From NCBI RefSeq assembly GCF_013372225.1, contig NZ_CP053832.1, positions 1,488,001-1,552,000 of the forward strand: a stretch of DNA of 64,000 bases, in the 5' to 3' direction. Below, piece by piece: positions 1 to 11,015 of this stretch (position 1 is the first letter of the stretch; every line of letters starts with the position of its first letter). A model generated the notes under the pieces. The model had not been told where the DNA came from. It saw only the letters and a program-made list of their open reading frames with translations, and did no database searches. The stretch comes from Campylobacter ureolyticus. Lineage in GTDB: Bacteria; Campylobacterota; Campylobacteria; Campylobacterales; Campylobacteraceae. The position numbers and the translations under genes were made by a program.

Positions 1-178
1 GTCCCTCTTCAAGCCCTGGACCTCTAAAGCTTTTAATGCTTGTTCTATTTGCCTTATCAAAACTACTTTTAAAATAAAAATCAAGCCTTTTATCTTCATT
101 AAATTTAACAAGCTTATCAGCAACTTTAAATATCAAATCCCTACTTTCAATTACACACGGTCCTGCTATTAAAATCAT
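1..178 (-). CDS. kdsA: KDO-8-phosphate synthase, N-terminal part (cut by window edge)
   Basis: The first 59 codons are present; the rest lies beyond the left edge. The protein starts [12 protein letters not shown] and continues with [14 protein letters not shown] and FRGPGLEEG. These are the conserved N-terminal strand and the phosphoenolpyruvate/arabinose-5-phosphate binding segments of 3-deoxy-D-manno-octulosonate-8-phosphate synthase. The enzyme makes the KDO precursor for lipid A core in the cytoplasm. The ATG follows a good ribosome site (AAAGGA) and lies only 9 bases after the upstream transporter gene, so the two are probably co-transcribed. The same neighbour order (kdsA, transporter, der) is known from C. 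jejuni. Confidence 0.93.
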   Translation of the reverse strand, partial: MILIAGPCVIESRDLIFKVADKLVKFNEDKRLDFYFKSSFDKANRTSIKSFRGPGLEEG

Positions 179-187
179 CTTTTTCCT

Positions 188-1081
188 TTATTTTTGCATG
201 GCGACTATAACGCCACTAACTATAACTAAAATTATACCAAAACCAGCCATTAAATTTGGCAAACTATCGCCCATAATAATTCCGATTATTAAAGTAAAAA
301 TTATATCTGAGTATGCAACAGCAGCCACTGTTCCAGCGTGTCTTGAAGCAGCATACGCCTTTGTCATATAAGTTTGAAATAAAAGTCCAAAAACTCCCAT
401 TAAGATTATAAAAATCCACATTTTAGGTGTTGGCATTATAAATTTTGCAAATAAAAAATCAAGATAAATAGGCACTGTAAAAAACTCAGATGCAACCATA
501 CAAAAAAGTGGAACCAAAGTTCCTGAAAGCATAAAAGATAAAACTATTATTTTCGTATCATAAGCTTTTCTTAATTCATGCACGCTCATATAAGCAACTG
601 CTGCTAAAAAACCATTTAAAAGTCCCATAAAATGGTTTTTTGTAAAACCTAAATTTGGCTGCATTATAAAAACTATCCCCAAAAATCCAATAAGTATACC
701 AAACCAAGCCCAAAATCCAAGCTTTTCTTTTAAAAATATAGCTCCAAATAGTCCTAAAAACATAGCTGAAGTTTTAGCAAATGTAAAAGCTTCAGCTAAG
801 CCCATATTAGCAATGTTGTAAAAAAATGCCATCATCGCAATTATGCCTACAAATCCACGCATAAAAAGCAAAAACAAAGCTCCACCTTTGGAGTTATGTC
901 CGTATTTAAAAATAGCCCAAAGAATTATGAATAACCCTACAACATTTCTAAAAAATGAAATTTCAACTGAACTCATCCCACCTCCCAAAGCCTTAGCAAA
1001 AGCTCCCGTAAGTGCGAAATAAAATGAGGCTAAAAGCATATAATAAACACCTAAATTTCTTATCAAAAACCTTTTATTCAT
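188..1081 (-). CDS. DMT-superfamily (EamA-type) membrane transporter
   Basis: A 297-residue protein of about ten hydrophobic helices arranged as two EamA-like halves. The second half begins near FMGLLNGFLAAVAYMSVHE. EamA/RhaT-type carriers export or import small metabolites across the inner membrane. The substrate cannot be told from sequence. The short positively charged N-terminus (MNKRFLIRN) before helix 1 fits an inner-membrane start. It lies just upstream of kdsA and diverges from the next gene, whose promoter is in the 80-base gap. Family assignment is firm, function is not. Confidence 0.85.
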   Translation of the reverse strand: MNKRFLIRNLGVYYMLLASFYFALTGAFAKALGGGMSSVEISFFRNVVGLFIILWAIFKYGHNSKGGALFLLFMRGFVGIIAMMAFFYNIANMGLAEAFTFAKTSAMFLGLFGAIFLKEKLGFWAWFGILIGFLGIVFIMQPNLGFTKNHFMGLLNGFLAAVAYMSVHELRKAYDTKIIVLSFMLSGTLVPLFCMVASEFFTVPIYLDFLFAKFIMPTPKMWIFIILMGVFGLLFQTYMTKAYAASRHAGTVAAVAYSDIIFTLIIGIIMGDSLPNLMAGFGIILVIVSGVIVAMQK

Positions 1082-1112
1082 AAAATTCTCTCTTTCATAA
1101 GCACTATTTTAG

Positions 1113-1118
1113 TATAAT
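1113..1118 (+). promoter_or_regulatory. -10 box upstream of the 444-residue membrane protein gene
   Basis: A perfect TATAAT lies 45 bases before the start codon, in the divergent gap with the DMT transporter. Campylobacter vegetative promoters typically show this box with a weak -35. Position and motif are seen; function is inferred. Confidence 0.6.
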
Positions 1119-1162
1119 CTTGCTTAACGGCTAATTTAATAAAAATATTTAAAGGTAAATTT

Positions 1163-2497
1163 ATGGATGAAAAAAAATTAAAAAATATATTACTAAAACT
1201 TGTTAAAATTTTTGCTATTTTTTGTATGAGTTTTGTAGTGCTTTACTCAGCTGCACTTAGTTTAAGTGATGGTGAAAAAATTTTAGATCAAAAGCAATTT
1301 TTTATTATAAGCGCTATTGCAACGCTAGTTATTTTAACAATTATATTTATTTTTATAAATTTAAGCCCAAAAAAAGATAAAAAAAATATATCAAAAAACA
1401 GCTCTAAAGATTCACTAAAATTTAAAGATCAAATTAAAGAAAAATTAAGCACTTATGAAAAAGATCCATTATATATTAATTTAAGTCTAACTATAAAAGA
1501 TACATATTCATTAAATTTTAATTATGATTTTACGCTAAACAGTGAAAAAATTAATGAAATTTTTGATTTTATTTATAGTAATATAAACTCGGATTTAAAA
1601 GAAAATAAAGATGAATTTTTACTAAATTATGAAAAATATTTTCAAGATTATGATTTAAAAAATGCTGAAATTGTTATGTATTTTTCAAATTTAATAGGTC
1701 TTTGGGAAAAAATACAAAATTTAATTTTTAAAAAACTTGATGTAAAAAACAATGATATAAAAAATATAACAAACAAAGTTTGGAATTTGTTTATGAAAAA
1801 CTATATTAACGCATATTCTCCAGCTACTTTAAAAAGACAAAAAGGTCAAGTCGCAATACAAATTTATAAAAATCTACTTTATGAAATTTTACAAAAAAAC
1901 TCATTTCAAACAGCAGAAAATCTCCTAGAAGATACAAGTAAAGAAAAAAGAAGACAAGTTATTTTTGAAATTTACAATAGCAAAGATAAAGAACTTTTAG
2001 AAGTTTATTTTTACAACACTTTTTATGTAGGATCGTTTTTAAAAACTTGGCAAAAAAAACAAATTCTTTTTGAACAAGATAGACTTTTTTACGATGCATT
2101 AAATTTTATCTTTAAACAAATGCTTGAAAGCTATATTGACAATCCAGTTTATTTCAGCAGCCTATCACAAAACGAAGCTAAAAATTTATCTAAAACTATC
2201 TTAAAAGCCGCTCTTTATAAAAGTGGTTTTGTGCCTTTTAAGGCACCACTAAGAAATGGTTTGGAAATTTTAACATACGATAATAGACCTGAGTTTTTAG
2301 GCTCTTTTGATTTTTATTTAGATCTGTTTTGTTATAAATTTAAAGACAAAAAAGAAGATGATTTCAAGCAAATTTGTCAAGAAATTTTAAAAAATGAGTT
2401 AAATTTATATAGTGCAAACTGGCTTTTGCAAAAAGATGGAGAGTTTGGAAAAAAACTTTTTTATCAAATTTTACCAATTGCACTAAATAAAATTTAG
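1163..2497 (+). CDS. Hypothetical membrane-anchored protein
   Basis: I do not recognise this 444-residue protein. It has two hydrophobic segments near the N-terminus (about residues 12-32 and 44-66) followed by a very Lys/Asn-rich cytoplasmic or periplasmic domain of about 375 residues. That domain looks mostly helical, with no motif I can name. It has its own promoter and is followed by a separate promoter for der. In the order I recall for C. jejuni, der directly follows the transporter gene, so this gene appears to be an addition. Base composition is as AT-rich as its neighbours or more so. Confidence 0.75.
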   Translation: MDEKKLKNILLKLVKIFAIFCMSFVVLYSAALSLSDGEKILDQKQFFIISAIATLVILTIIFIFINLSPKKDKKNISKNSSKDSLKFKDQIKEKLSTYEKDPLYINLSLTIKDTYSLNFNYDFTLNSEKINEIFDFIYSNINSDLKENKDEFLLNYEKYFQDYDLKNAEIVMYFSNLIGLWEKIQNLIFKKLDVKNNDIKNITNKVWNLFMKNYINAYSPATLKRQKGQVAIQIYKNLLYEILQKNSFQTAENLLEDTSKEKRRQVIFEIYNSKDKELLEVYFYNTFYVGSFLKTWQKKQILFEQDRLFYDALNFIFKQMLESYIDNPVYFSSLSQNEAKNLSKTILKAALYKSGFVPFKAPLRNGLEILTYDNRPEFLGSFDFYLDLFCYKFKDKKEDDFKQICQEILKNELNLYSANWLLQKDGEFGKKLFYQILPIALNKI

Positions 2498-2519
2498 CTA
2501 AATTTAGGCGAATTTGCAG

Positions 2520-2525
2520 TATAAT
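2520..2525 (+). promoter_or_regulatory. -10 box for der
   Basis: A TATAAT hexamer lies 32 bases before the TTG start of der, just after the stop of the preceding gene. It would drive der and probably the downstream aroK, SLOG and trpS genes, which overlap or follow closely. Confidence 0.65.
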
Positions 2526-2556
2526 GAAAACTTAAAAATAGATTAAGGATTAATTT

Positions 2557-3933
2557 TTGCAAAAAATAATGATTATTGGTCGTCCAAATGTGGGAAAAAG
2601 CTCACTTTTTAATCGTCTTGCAAGACAAAGAATTGCCATTACAAGTGATGTTAGTGGAACCACAAGAGATACAAATAAAACTGAGATTGAAATTTATGAT
2701 AAAACTTGCTTTTTAATTGACAGTGGCGGACTTGATGAAAGCTCAGAACTTTTTAAAAACATAAGAGAAAAAACCCTAAAAGAAGCAAAAGAAGCTGATA
2801 TAATTTTATTTATGGTAGATGGCAAAATGATGCCTCAAGATGAAGATAAAAAAATAGTCTATTCTCTTATGCGACTTAAAATTCCTATTTTTTTAGTCAT
2901 TAACAAAATCGATAGCAAAAATGATGAAAAAAGAAGTTTTGAGTTTAACGAGTTTGGCATAAAGGATAGTTTTGCCATCTCAGTTAGTCACAATATGGGC
3001 ATTGAAGAGCTAAAAGATGCTATTTATCCACTTTTAAAAGATAATTTAAAGCCAGATGAAACAGAATTTTTGGAAGATTTTTTAGAAAATTTTGATGATG
3101 ATGGTGAGTTTGTAGAAAATGATAAAAATATAAAAGTTGGCATAATTGGTCGTGTAAATGTTGGAAAATCAAGCCTTTTAAATGCTTTGGTTAAAGATGA
3201 AAGAAGTGTTGTAAGTAGTGTTGCAGGAACTACCATAGATCCTGTTAATGAAACATTTGTTTACAGTGATAAAACTATTGAGTTTGTCGATACTGCGGGC
3301 ATTAGAAGACGTGGTAAAATTGAGGGAATTGAAAAATTTGCACTAAATAGAACTGAGCAAATTCTAGAAAACTCAGATATTGCTTTATTGGTTTTAGATA
3401 GCAGCGAGGATTTAACAGAACTTGATGAAAGAATAGCCGGACTTGCGGCTAAATTTGAACTTGGTGTGATAATTGTTTTAAACAAATGGGAAAACAAAGG
3501 TGAAAAAGACTTTGATCAAATTTCACTACTAATAAGAGATAAATTTAAATTTTTAAGTTATGCTCCAATTATTAGCGTTTCAGCACTGCAAGGAAAAAGA
3601 GTTCATAAAATTTATGATTTAATACTTGAAATTTATGCAAATTTTACAAAAAAACTTAAAACATCTCGCCTAAATGAAGTCATAAAAGAAGCTACTATAA
3701 ACCACCCAATTCCACATGATAAAGGCAAAATTGTAAAAATTTACTACGCCGTTCAGTTTGGATTTAATCCACCAAAAATAGCACTTATAATGAACCGTCC
3801 ACGCTCACTTCATTTTAGTTATAAAAGATATCTGATGAATAAAATTAGAGAAAATTTTGATTTAACCGGCGTTCCACTTGTATTAGTCCCAAGAAGCAAA
3901 AACAAAGATGAAAACGATGAAGAAAAAAAATAA
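2557..3933 (+). CDS. der: Ribosome biogenesis GTPase Der (EngA)
   Basis: Der is a double GTPase needed for 50S subunit assembly. Two GTPase domains are visible in tandem. The first has GRPNVGKSS at residues 8-16 and DSGG. The second has GRVNVGKSS near residue 198, DTAG, and NKWE as the guanine-specificity motif. They are followed by a C-terminal KH-like domain (about residues 365-450). The length of 458 is usual for the family. The start is TTG, chosen because AAGGA lies 7 bases upstream and the reading begins right at the first GTPase strand. It overlaps aroK by 26 bases. Confidence 0.96.
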   Translation: MQKIMIIGRPNVGKSSLFNRLARQRIAITSDVSGTTRDTNKTEIEIYDKTCFLIDSGGLDESSELFKNIREKTLKEAKEADIILFMVDGKMMPQDEDKKIVYSLMRLKIPIFLVINKIDSKNDEKRSFEFNEFGIKDSFAISVSHNMGIEELKDAIYPLLKDNLKPDETEFLEDFLENFDDDGEFVENDKNIKVGIIGRVNVGKSSLLNALVKDERSVVSSVAGTTIDPVNETFVYSDKTIEFVDTAGIRRRGKIEGIEKFALNRTEQILENSDIALLVLDSSEDLTELDERIAGLAAKFELGVIIVLNKWENKGEKDFDQISLLIRDKFKFLSYAPIISVSALQGKRVHKIYDLILEIYANFTKKLKTSRLNEVIKEATINHPIPHDKGKIVKIYYAVQFGFNPPKIALIMNRPRSLHFSYKRYLMNKIRENFDLTGVPLVLVPRSKNKDENDEEKK

Positions 3934-4474
3934 TATCGTTTTAATTGGCTTTATGGGTGTTGGCAAGGGAACTATCGCAAGAACACTATATAAAGAAACT
4001 GGACTTTTTCCACTTGATTGCGATGATTTGATAGAGAGCGCATATAACTCAAAAATAAAAGAAATTTTTGCAAAACATGGCGAAGATGAGTTTAGAAAAA
4101 TAGAAAAAAAACTGGCTAAATTTATAGAAAAAAATATCAATAATGCTATTGTCTCAACAGGTGGTGGATTTTACAAAGTGCCAAATTTAAAAAAACTTGG
4201 AACTATTATCTACCTAAAATCAGACTTTGATAGCATAATAAAACGGATTGAAACTTCACCAAACGCCGAAAAAAAACTAGCCAAAAGACCACTTCTTAAA
4301 GATCTAAAAGAGGCAAAAAAGCTTTTTGATAAAAGAGAAGATGAGTATGAAAAAGTGGCTGATTTCATCGTCGATGTAAGTGATAAGATGCCAAAGCAAA
4401 TTCTAAAAGAGATAAAAAAAATAATAAAAGGGCCAAAAGATGGTAATAGCCTTAACAGGACATGTAAAAGTTAA
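3908..4474 (+). CDS. aroK: Shikimate kinase
   Basis: Phosphorylates shikimate in the chorismate pathway. The P-loop is GFMGVGKGT (residues 14-22), with Gly where most family members have Ser in GKS/T. A CDD motif, an FRKIE arginine and the STGGG loop that bind shikimate follow, then the lid region around KRPLL. At 188 residues it is slightly long, with a Lys-rich tail. Two in-frame ATGs (codons 1 and 4) are possible and neither has a clear ribosome site, so translation is probably coupled to der, which it overlaps. The tail overlaps the next gene by 35 bases. aroE of the same pathway lies in another operon of this window. Confidence 0.92.
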   Translation: MKTMKKKNNIVLIGFMGVGKGTIARTLYKETGLFPLDCDDLIESAYNSKIKEIFAKHGEDEFRKIEKKLAKFIEKNINNAIVSTGGGFYKVPNLKKLGTIIYLKSDFDSIIKRIETSPNAEKKLAKRPLLKDLKEAKKLFDKREDEYEKVADFIVDVSDKMPKQILKEIKKIIKGPKDGNSLNRTCKS

Positions 4475-4943
4475 AAAAGCACTCAATAAAACAACACATC
4501 CAAATATAGAAACAAATGAAGAGGCTTTTGAAGTTTTAGAAAAACTTATAATTGAAACAATTAATAATAATTTTCATGACAATGAAAATTTAGTTTTTGT
4601 ATCCGGCATGGCAAAAGGTGCTGATGAAATTTTTGCACTAATAGCAATGAAAATGAAAAAGAAACTAATTCTTTGTATTCCAAATAAAATATCTTGGCAC
4701 AAATCAAGAGGAGCTGATAGATACGATGAAATTTTAAACTACGAAAATGTTGAAATAAAAGAGATAAAAAAGGATTATAATGGTGGCAATTTTTATTATG
4801 GATACTTTGCAAGAAATCAGGCTATGGTCGATTTAATTGATGATGATGGGGCTTTACTTGCATTTCATCGATATGATTCAGGTGGAGTGGTAGATACGAT
4901 AAGAAGAGCAAAAAAAGCAAATAAAAAAATTATAGAATTTTAA
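4440..4943 (+). CDS. SLOG-fold protein, YpsA/DUF1273-like
   Basis: A 167-residue protein with the Rossmann-like SLOG pattern. An opening strand VIALTGH is followed by FVSGMAKGADEIFA, which is the glycine-rich nucleotide-binding loop of DprA/YpsA/LOG relatives. Later come PNK...W and AFHRYDSGG-VDTIRRAKK. SLOG proteins bind nucleotides or nucleotide-derived signals, but no specific role can be given. The start is fixed by the first strand, which begins at the ATG; this forces a 35-base overlap with aroK in another frame. It is followed 13 bases later by trpS. Confidence 0.75.
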   Translation: MVIALTGHVKVKKALNKTTHPNIETNEEAFEVLEKLIIETINNNFHDNENLVFVSGMAKGADEIFALIAMKMKKKLILCIPNKISWHKSRGADRYDEILNYENVEIKEIKKDYNGGNFYYGYFARNQAMVDLIDDDGALLAFHRYDSGGVVDTIRRAKKANKKIIEF

Positions 4944-4956
4944 TAAAGGATAAAAT

Positions 4957-5928
4957 TTGATAACACTAACCGGACTTCAACCATCAGGAAAACTTCATTT
5001 AGGAAATTACTTTGCTAGCATTAAACCAATGGTTGAAAAGCAAAATTTAGGCGATAGCAAGATGTTTATGTTTATTGCAAATTACCACGCAATGACAAGT
5101 GTAAGTGATGCACACAAACTTAGCGATAATACCTTCGAAGCAGCGTGTGCTTTTTTAGCTCTTGGAATAGACCCTAAAAAAAGCATATTTTGGGTTCAAA
5201 GCGATGTAAAAGAAGTACTTGAACTCTACTGGATACTAAGCGCTTATACGCCGATGGGACTGCTTGAACGTTCTCATGCATATAAAGATAAGATTGCAAA
5301 AGGTTTTGATACAAAACATGATCTCTTTAGCTATCCTGTTTTAATGGCGGCTGATATTTTACTCTACAACGCTGATTTTGTACCAGTGGGAAAAGATCAA
5401 ATTCAGCATGTTGAAATAGCACGTGATATCGCACTTAAATTTAACAACGCTCATGGTGAAATTTTTACATTGCCACAAGCAAAAGTTGAAGAAAACTTAG
5501 CCACAGTTCCAGGGACTGATGGGGCCAAAATGAGTAAAAGCTATAAAAATACAATTGATATTTTTAGCGATGCCAAAACCTTAAAAAAGCAAATTTCAAG
5601 CATCGTAACCGATAGTACTGCCCTAGAAGAGCCAAAAGAGTGGAGAGACTGCAATGTTTATAAAATTGCTGAGCTATTTTTAAATGAAGATGAAAAACTT
5701 GCTTTGCAAAAAAGGTATGAAAAAGGTGGCGAGGGATATGGACACTTTAAAATGTATTTAAATGAAGTTATTTGGGACTATTTTAAAGATGCAAGAGAGA
5801 AATTTGACTATTTTATGAACCATAAAGATGATGTTTTTGAAATTTTAGATGATGGAGCAAAAAAAGCAAAAACCGTAGCAGAAAAAAATATGCAAAAAAT
5901 AAGAAAAATTTGTGGAATTTATAGATAA
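4957..5928 (+). CDS. trpS: Tryptophanyl-tRNA synthetase
   Basis: Class I aminoacyl-tRNA synthetase charging tRNA-Trp. The HIGH-like signature is HLGN at residues 14-17, after GLQPSGK. The KMSKS loop is exact, near residue 190, within GTDGAKMSKS. The length of 323 is typical. The start is TTG, preceded by AAAGGA at the right spacing, and the N-terminus MITLTGLQPSG begins where the family usually does. It is likely read with der, aroK and the SLOG gene. Confidence 0.96.
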   Translation: MITLTGLQPSGKLHLGNYFASIKPMVEKQNLGDSKMFMFIANYHAMTSVSDAHKLSDNTFEAACAFLALGIDPKKSIFWVQSDVKEVLELYWILSAYTPMGLLERSHAYKDKIAKGFDTKHDLFSYPVLMAADILLYNADFVPVGKDQIQHVEIARDIALKFNNAHGEIFTLPQAKVEENLATVPGTDGAKMSKSYKNTIDIFSDAKTLKKQISSIVTDSTALEEPKEWRDCNVYKIAELFLNEDEKLALQKRYEKGGEGYGHFKMYLNEVIWDYFKDAREKFDYFMNHKDDVFEILDDGAKKAKTVAEKNMQKIRKICGIYR

Positions 5929-5947
5929 AGTATTTATAAAAACCTAT

Positions 5948-5953
5948 TATAAT
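5948..5953 (+). promoter_or_regulatory. -10 box for the CopD-like gene
   Basis: TATAAT lies 33 bases before the ATG, in the gap after trpS. An AGGAG ribosome site follows next to the start. Confidence 0.6.
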
Positions 5954-5985
5954 CTTAATTTTTATTTTAAAATATAGGAGAAAAA

Positions 5986-6423
5986 ATGGGAGCTATCTAT
6001 CCATACGCACAATTTATTCATCTAATTTGTGCAGTAATTTTTGTAGGATATCTTTTTTTTGATGTAGTTATTTTTAAAATGGCTTTAAAAAAAGTTGATA
6101 ATCAAACTGGTGAAAAAATGAAAAAAGCCATATCTTCAACTGAGACAAGAATAATATCAATTTTCGTTTTATTATTACTTTTAAGTGGCGGAATGATGAT
6201 GAATCATTGGGTTGGAAGTAAAGCTGGTGGCTATTTTAGTTCAAATTTACAGATATTTTTTATGATAAAAGTTCTTTTAGCGTTTATAGTTTTTATAGCA
6301 GTTGGCGTAAAGTTAACATATAAATTAATACTTAAACGCCCTAGCCCAAATATCCATCCTTTAGCACTTTTACTATCATTTGTTATAATTTATTTGGCTA
6401 TATTTTTTAAATACGCTGGATAA
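5986..6423 (+). CDS. CopD-family (DUF2269-like) integral membrane protein
   Basis: A 145-residue protein with four predicted transmembrane helices (about residues 9-27, 53-73, 87-107 and 122-141). A His early in helix 1 (FIHLICA) and another near the end of helix 2 (MMNHW) could bind copper or haem. This fits the CopD / putative copper export or cytochrome-like family of short four-helix proteins. The family match is by pattern only. It has its own promoter and a good AGGAG site. Confidence 0.6.
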   Translation: MGAIYPYAQFIHLICAVIFVGYLFFDVVIFKMALKKVDNQTGEKMKKAISSTETRIISIFVLLLLLSGGMMMNHWVGSKAGGYFSSNLQIFFMIKVLLAFIVFIAVGVKLTYKLILKRPSPNIHPLALLLSFVIIYLAIFFKYAG

Positions 6424-6448
6424 TAAATTTGATGAGTTTTAAATTTAG

Positions 6449-7012
6449 ATGCCAGTTTTATTAATTTTAATTCTCGTCACAGTTATATTTAGTCTTTTTT
6501 TGTTTTATTTTGTGTCTTTTAGGAAAGTAAAAGGCACAAAGTTAATTTTTTATCCAATAAAAATTTTCTCTTATTCACTTTCGCTTTTTATTTTTATACT
6601 TTTTGCCTATGCTATTTATGATACAATCACTGAACCTCCCAGAATTTATCATGATAAATATATAAAATTAATTTTAGAAACACAAAAATACCAATTTTAT
6701 GGTGCAACACTTAGAAATTTAGACTCAAAACATGGCAGAATTTACTCATACGAGGGTAAAATACAAATAAAATGTCTAGACAAAAATGATCCAAAATGCG
6801 AAAATGGATTTTTAAAACTAACGCCCGAAAAAGAAGAAGGCAAAAGATTTATTAAAGTTATTATACTCATAGGGGTAATGTTTTTCCCAATTTCATTTTT
6901 AGCAAATAAAGAAATAACTATTTATAAGGGTAAAATTACAAAAAGCATGGAGTTTGGATTTTACAAAAAAAATTACACTATGAATTTAAAAGATATAACC
7001 ATAAAAAAGTAA
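6449..7012 (+). CDS. Hypothetical membrane protein, probably truncated by a frameshift
   Basis: I do not recognise this 187-residue protein. It has two N-terminal transmembrane helices, a soluble middle with two cysteines (KCLDKNDPKC), a third hydrophobic segment near residue 137, and a basic C-terminal stretch. Beyond the stop, another frame continues as plausible coding sequence for about 42 codons. The stop lies directly after a run of six A (7003-7008), and one more A would join the two parts. Loss of one base in the run, a sequencing error, or slippage can all explain this. The ribosome site is weak. Confidence 0.6.
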   Translation: MPVLLILILVTVIFSLFLFYFVSFRKVKGTKLIFYPIKIFSYSLSLFIFILFAYAIYDTITEPPRIYHDKYIKLILETQKYQFYGATLRNLDSKHGRIYSYEGKIQIKCLDKNDPKCENGFLKLTPEKEEGKRFIKVIILIGVMFFPISFLANKEITIYKGKITKSMEFGFYKKNYTMNLKDITIKK

Positions 7013-7137
7013 AATCATGGTATGAGTTAATAGACAACTCAAATAACATGAAAATAACCATTTCAGCACCATATTCTAAAAAAGATTTAGATAAAATAGT
7101 TGGAATTATTCAAAGATTTCAAAATATTAAAAAATAA
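7013..7137 (+). other. Out-of-frame C-terminal remainder of the preceding gene
   Basis: Read one base out of frame with the preceding gene, this stretch encodes SWYELIDNSNNMKITIS, then PYSKKDLDKIVGIIQRF, and a stop at 7135-7137. The composition is protein-like, with amphipathic helix spacing, and resembles the end of a small membrane-protein domain of the PH-like kind (W..LID...I.I...). No start codon with a ribosome site precedes it, so it is unlikely to be a gene of its own. Confidence 0.5.
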
Positions 7138-8451
<1,314 letters not shown>

Positions 8452-8476
8452 GAACCAAATTAATAAAGTTTTATCG

Positions 8477-8509
8477 ATAAATTTACGCCTTTTATAGGCG
8501 TAAATTTAT
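8477..8509. terminator. Bidirectional terminator between serS and the BASS transporter
   Basis: A perfect 14-base inverted repeat, ATAAATTTACGCCT / AGGCGTAAATTTAT, with a 5-base loop sits between two convergent genes. It overlaps the stop codon of the minus-strand gene. AT-rich flanks give T-rich runs on both sides. Confidence 0.85.
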
Positions 8510-9435
8510 TTAATTCTTGCATAAATAGAAGCTAGTATTCCACCTGAAATATTGTGCCATACACTAAACAGTGCTCCAGGAACTGCAGCAAGTGGTTGAG
8601 TTGCAAAATGAGTTAAAGCTAAAGATGTTGCTAGACCTGAGTTTTGCATACCTACTTCAACAGATAAAGCTTTTACCTTTGCCATATCTTTTGTAACTGA
8701 TTTGCCAACTAAAAAGCCAAACAGATACCCAAACAAATTATGACAAACAATTATTAAAACTATAATTCCTAAATTTGCTATTATTTTTTCAGCGCTTACA
8801 CTAACTACAGCTATAACAATTGCCACTATTCCAAGAGTTGAGATCATAGGTAAAACATCTTTTAAAAGTCCAGCTATTTTTGGTAAAAATCTGTGTGCTA
8901 AAATTCCAAGCACAATAGGTACAATCACAACCTTAACAACACTTAAAAACATAGCTATTACGTTTACATCTATACTTTGACCAATTAATAATTTTGTTAA
9001 AATAGGCGTCATAAAAGGAGCCAATAGTGTCGTGCAACTTGTAATTCCAACAGATAGAGCCACATCACCTTTACTTAAGTATGTAATAACATTTGAACTT
9101 GTTCCGCCAGGACAGGTTCCAACAAGAACAACACCAATTGCAAGACCAAGTGGAAGATTAAAACCTTTTACCAAAATATAGGCAATTAATGGCATTATTA
9201 TAAACTGTGCGCCAATACCAATTAAAACAAATTTTGGCCTTATAAAAAGCTCTTTAAAATCACTTGCTTTTACATTAAGTCCCATACCAAACATTATAAT
9301 GCCTAAAATATAAACTACCCATGATGTTTTAACTAAATTTGATCCAACTTGTGGATAATACAATGAAAATAGTGTAGCAAGTACAACTAAAATAGCCAGT
9401 TGTTTTGAAACAAACAAACTTATATTTTTTAACAT
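8506..9435 (-). CDS. Bile acid:sodium symporter family (BASS) transporter
   Basis: A 309-residue inner-membrane protein with about nine to ten helices. The two crossing-helix motifs of the SLC10/BASS family are clear: GTCPGGTSSNVITYLSKGD and EVGMQNSGLATSLAL. Bacterial members move organic anions (bile acids, pantoate, 2-oxo acids) with sodium. Some plant relatives export glucosinolates or 2-oxo acids beside leucine genes, and this gene lies just downstream of leuA. A role with leucine-pathway intermediates is therefore possible but only inferred. Confidence 0.88.
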   Translation of the reverse strand: MLKNISLFVSKQLAILVVLATLFSLYYPQVGSNLVKTSWVVYILGIIMFGMGLNVKASDFKELFIRPKFVLIGIGAQFIIMPLIAYILVKGFNLPLGLAIGVVLVGTCPGGTSSNVITYLSKGDVALSVGITSCTTLLAPFMTPILTKLLIGQSIDVNVIAMFLSVVKVVIVPIVLGILAHRFLPKIAGLLKDVLPMISTLGIVAIVIAVVSVSAEKIIANLGIIVLIIVCHNLFGYLFGFLVGKSVTKDMAKVKALSVEVGMQNSGLATSLALTHFATQPLAAVPGALFSVWHNISGGILASIYARIK

Positions 9436-9475
9436 AGCTTACCTTCTTTAAAAATTTCTAAGAAAATTTAATACT

Positions 9476-9503
9476 TTAAAACCCATAATTTTAGAGGTTT
9501 TAA
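9476..9503 (-). terminator. Possible hairpin after leuA
   Basis: TTAAAACC and GGTTTTAA form an 8-base stem with a 12-base loop directly after the leuA stop. There is no clean T run on the minus strand, so this may be a weak terminator or an RNA-end structure. Confidence 0.35.
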
Positions 9504-11015
9504 TTATTTTTTTAAATTCAAATAGCTGTTTAGTGCAGAAACATAAGCTTTTGCACTAGCAAGCATAGTATCAACATCAAGCCCATTTCCCAAAACAACC
9601 ATTTTATCTTCAAACTGAACTTTTACAGTTACTTTTGCCATAGCATCTTTTCCACTGCTTACTGCTTTTACTTGATAGTCTTTTAAAATACCGTTAATAT
9701 TTGAAATTCTATCAACCGCTTTAAAAATAGAATCCACAGATCCATTTCCAAGAGCTGAATCGCTTATTACTTTGTCTTTACGTCTTATGGTAATGCTTGC
9801 ACTTGAGTGCCCTTTGTTACATGAATTAGAACTTAATGTTATAACTTCAAAAACTTCAGGTATTTTTATCATCTCATCAGTTACTAAAGCCCTCAAATCA
9901 TCATCAAAAATATCTTTTTTTTGATCAGCTAAAATTTTAAATCTCTCAAACGCTGCATTTAACTCGTTATCACTTAAATCAAATCCAAGAGTTTCAAGCT
10001 TACTTTTTACAGCGTGTCTTCCTGAGTGTTTTCCAAGCACTATGTTGTCATTTTCAAGACCAATGTCGCTTGCTTTTATAATTTCATAGGTTTCAGGATG
10101 CTTTAAAACACCATCTTGATGAATTCCACTTTCATGTAAAAATGCATTTTTACCGACAATTGATTTATTTGCTTGTGGCTCCATTCCAGTTATTGAAGAA
10201 ACTAAACGACTAGTTTTATAAATTTCTTTGCAAACTATGTCTGTATAAAGTTCACTAAACTCATCTTTTCTTGTTTTTATGGCCATTACTATTTCTTCAA
10301 GTGCAGCATTTCCAGCTCTTTCACCAATTCCATTAATTGTACACTCTACTTGTCTAGCTCCAGCCATTATTCCGAATAAGCTATTTGCAGTAGCAAGTCC
10401 TAAGTCGTTATGATTATGAACCGAAATAATAGCTTTATTTGCAACATAATCACTCATTGTTTTGATAAAATTATAAATTTCATTTGGAAGTCTATATCCA
10501 ACAGTATCTGGCAAATTTATAGTAGTTGCACCTGCTTCAATAGCTGCATCAACAATCTCTTTTAAAAAACTTATTTCACTTCTTCCTGCATCTTCACAAC
10601 TAAATTCTACATCGTCTGTGAAAGTCTTAGCATACTTTACGGCATTTTGTGCGATTTTTATAACTTCTTTTGGTGTTTTTTTAAGTTTAAACTCCATATG
10701 AATTGGACTTGTGGCAACAAATGTATGAATTCTTTTATTTTTAGCTGAATTTATCGCCATACCTGCTGCTTTTATATCTTTCTCGACAGCTCTTGCCAAA
10801 GAACAAACATTTATATTATTAACTGATTGAGCAATTTTTTCTATTGCTTCATAATCGCCTGGACTTGCAGCAGCAAAACCTGCTTCAATAACATCTACGC
10901 CTAATTTCTCAAGCTGTAATGCTAATCTTAACTTCTCTTCAGTATTCATAGAAGCCCCTGGGCTTTGCTCGCCATCTCTTAGTGTAGTATCAAATATAAT
11001 TATTTTATTATCCAT
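9504..11015 (-). CDS. leuA: 2-isopropylmalate synthase
   Basis: Catalyses the first step of leucine synthesis, acetyl-CoA plus 2-oxoisovalerate. The TIM-barrel catalytic domain carries [12 protein letters not shown] and the metal ligands [12 protein letters not shown]. The C-terminal third (about residue 390 on) is the LeuA dimer/regulatory domain that binds leucine in this family, so feedback control is likely. At 503 residues it is the full-length form. AAGGATG precedes the ATG. A leader peptide rich in leucine codons is encoded upstream. leuB, leuC and leuD are not in the window. Confidence 0.95.
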   Translation of the reverse strand: MDNKIIIFDTTLRDGEQSPGASMNTEEKLRLALQLEKLGVDVIEAGFAAASPGDYEAIEKIAQSVNNINVCSLARAVEKDIKAAGMAINSAKNKRIHTFVATSPIHMEFKLKKTPKEVIKIAQNAVKYAKTFTDDVEFSCEDAGRSEISFLKEIVDAAIEAGATTINLPDTVGYRLPNEIYNFIKTMSDYVANKAIISVHNHNDLGLATANSLFGIMAGARQVECTINGIGERAGNAALEEIVMAIKTRKDEFSELYTDIVCKEIYKTSRLVSSITGMEPQANKSIVGKNAFLHESGIHQDGVLKHPETYEIIKASDIGLENDNIVLGKHSGRHAVKSKLETLGFDLSDNELNAAFERFKILADQKKDIFDDDLRALVTDEMIKIPEVFEVITLSSNSCNKGHSSASITIRRKDKVISDSALGNGSVDSIFKAVDRISNINGILKDYQVKAVSSGKDAMAKVTVKVQFEDKMVVLGNGLDVDTMLASAKAYVSALNSYLNLKK

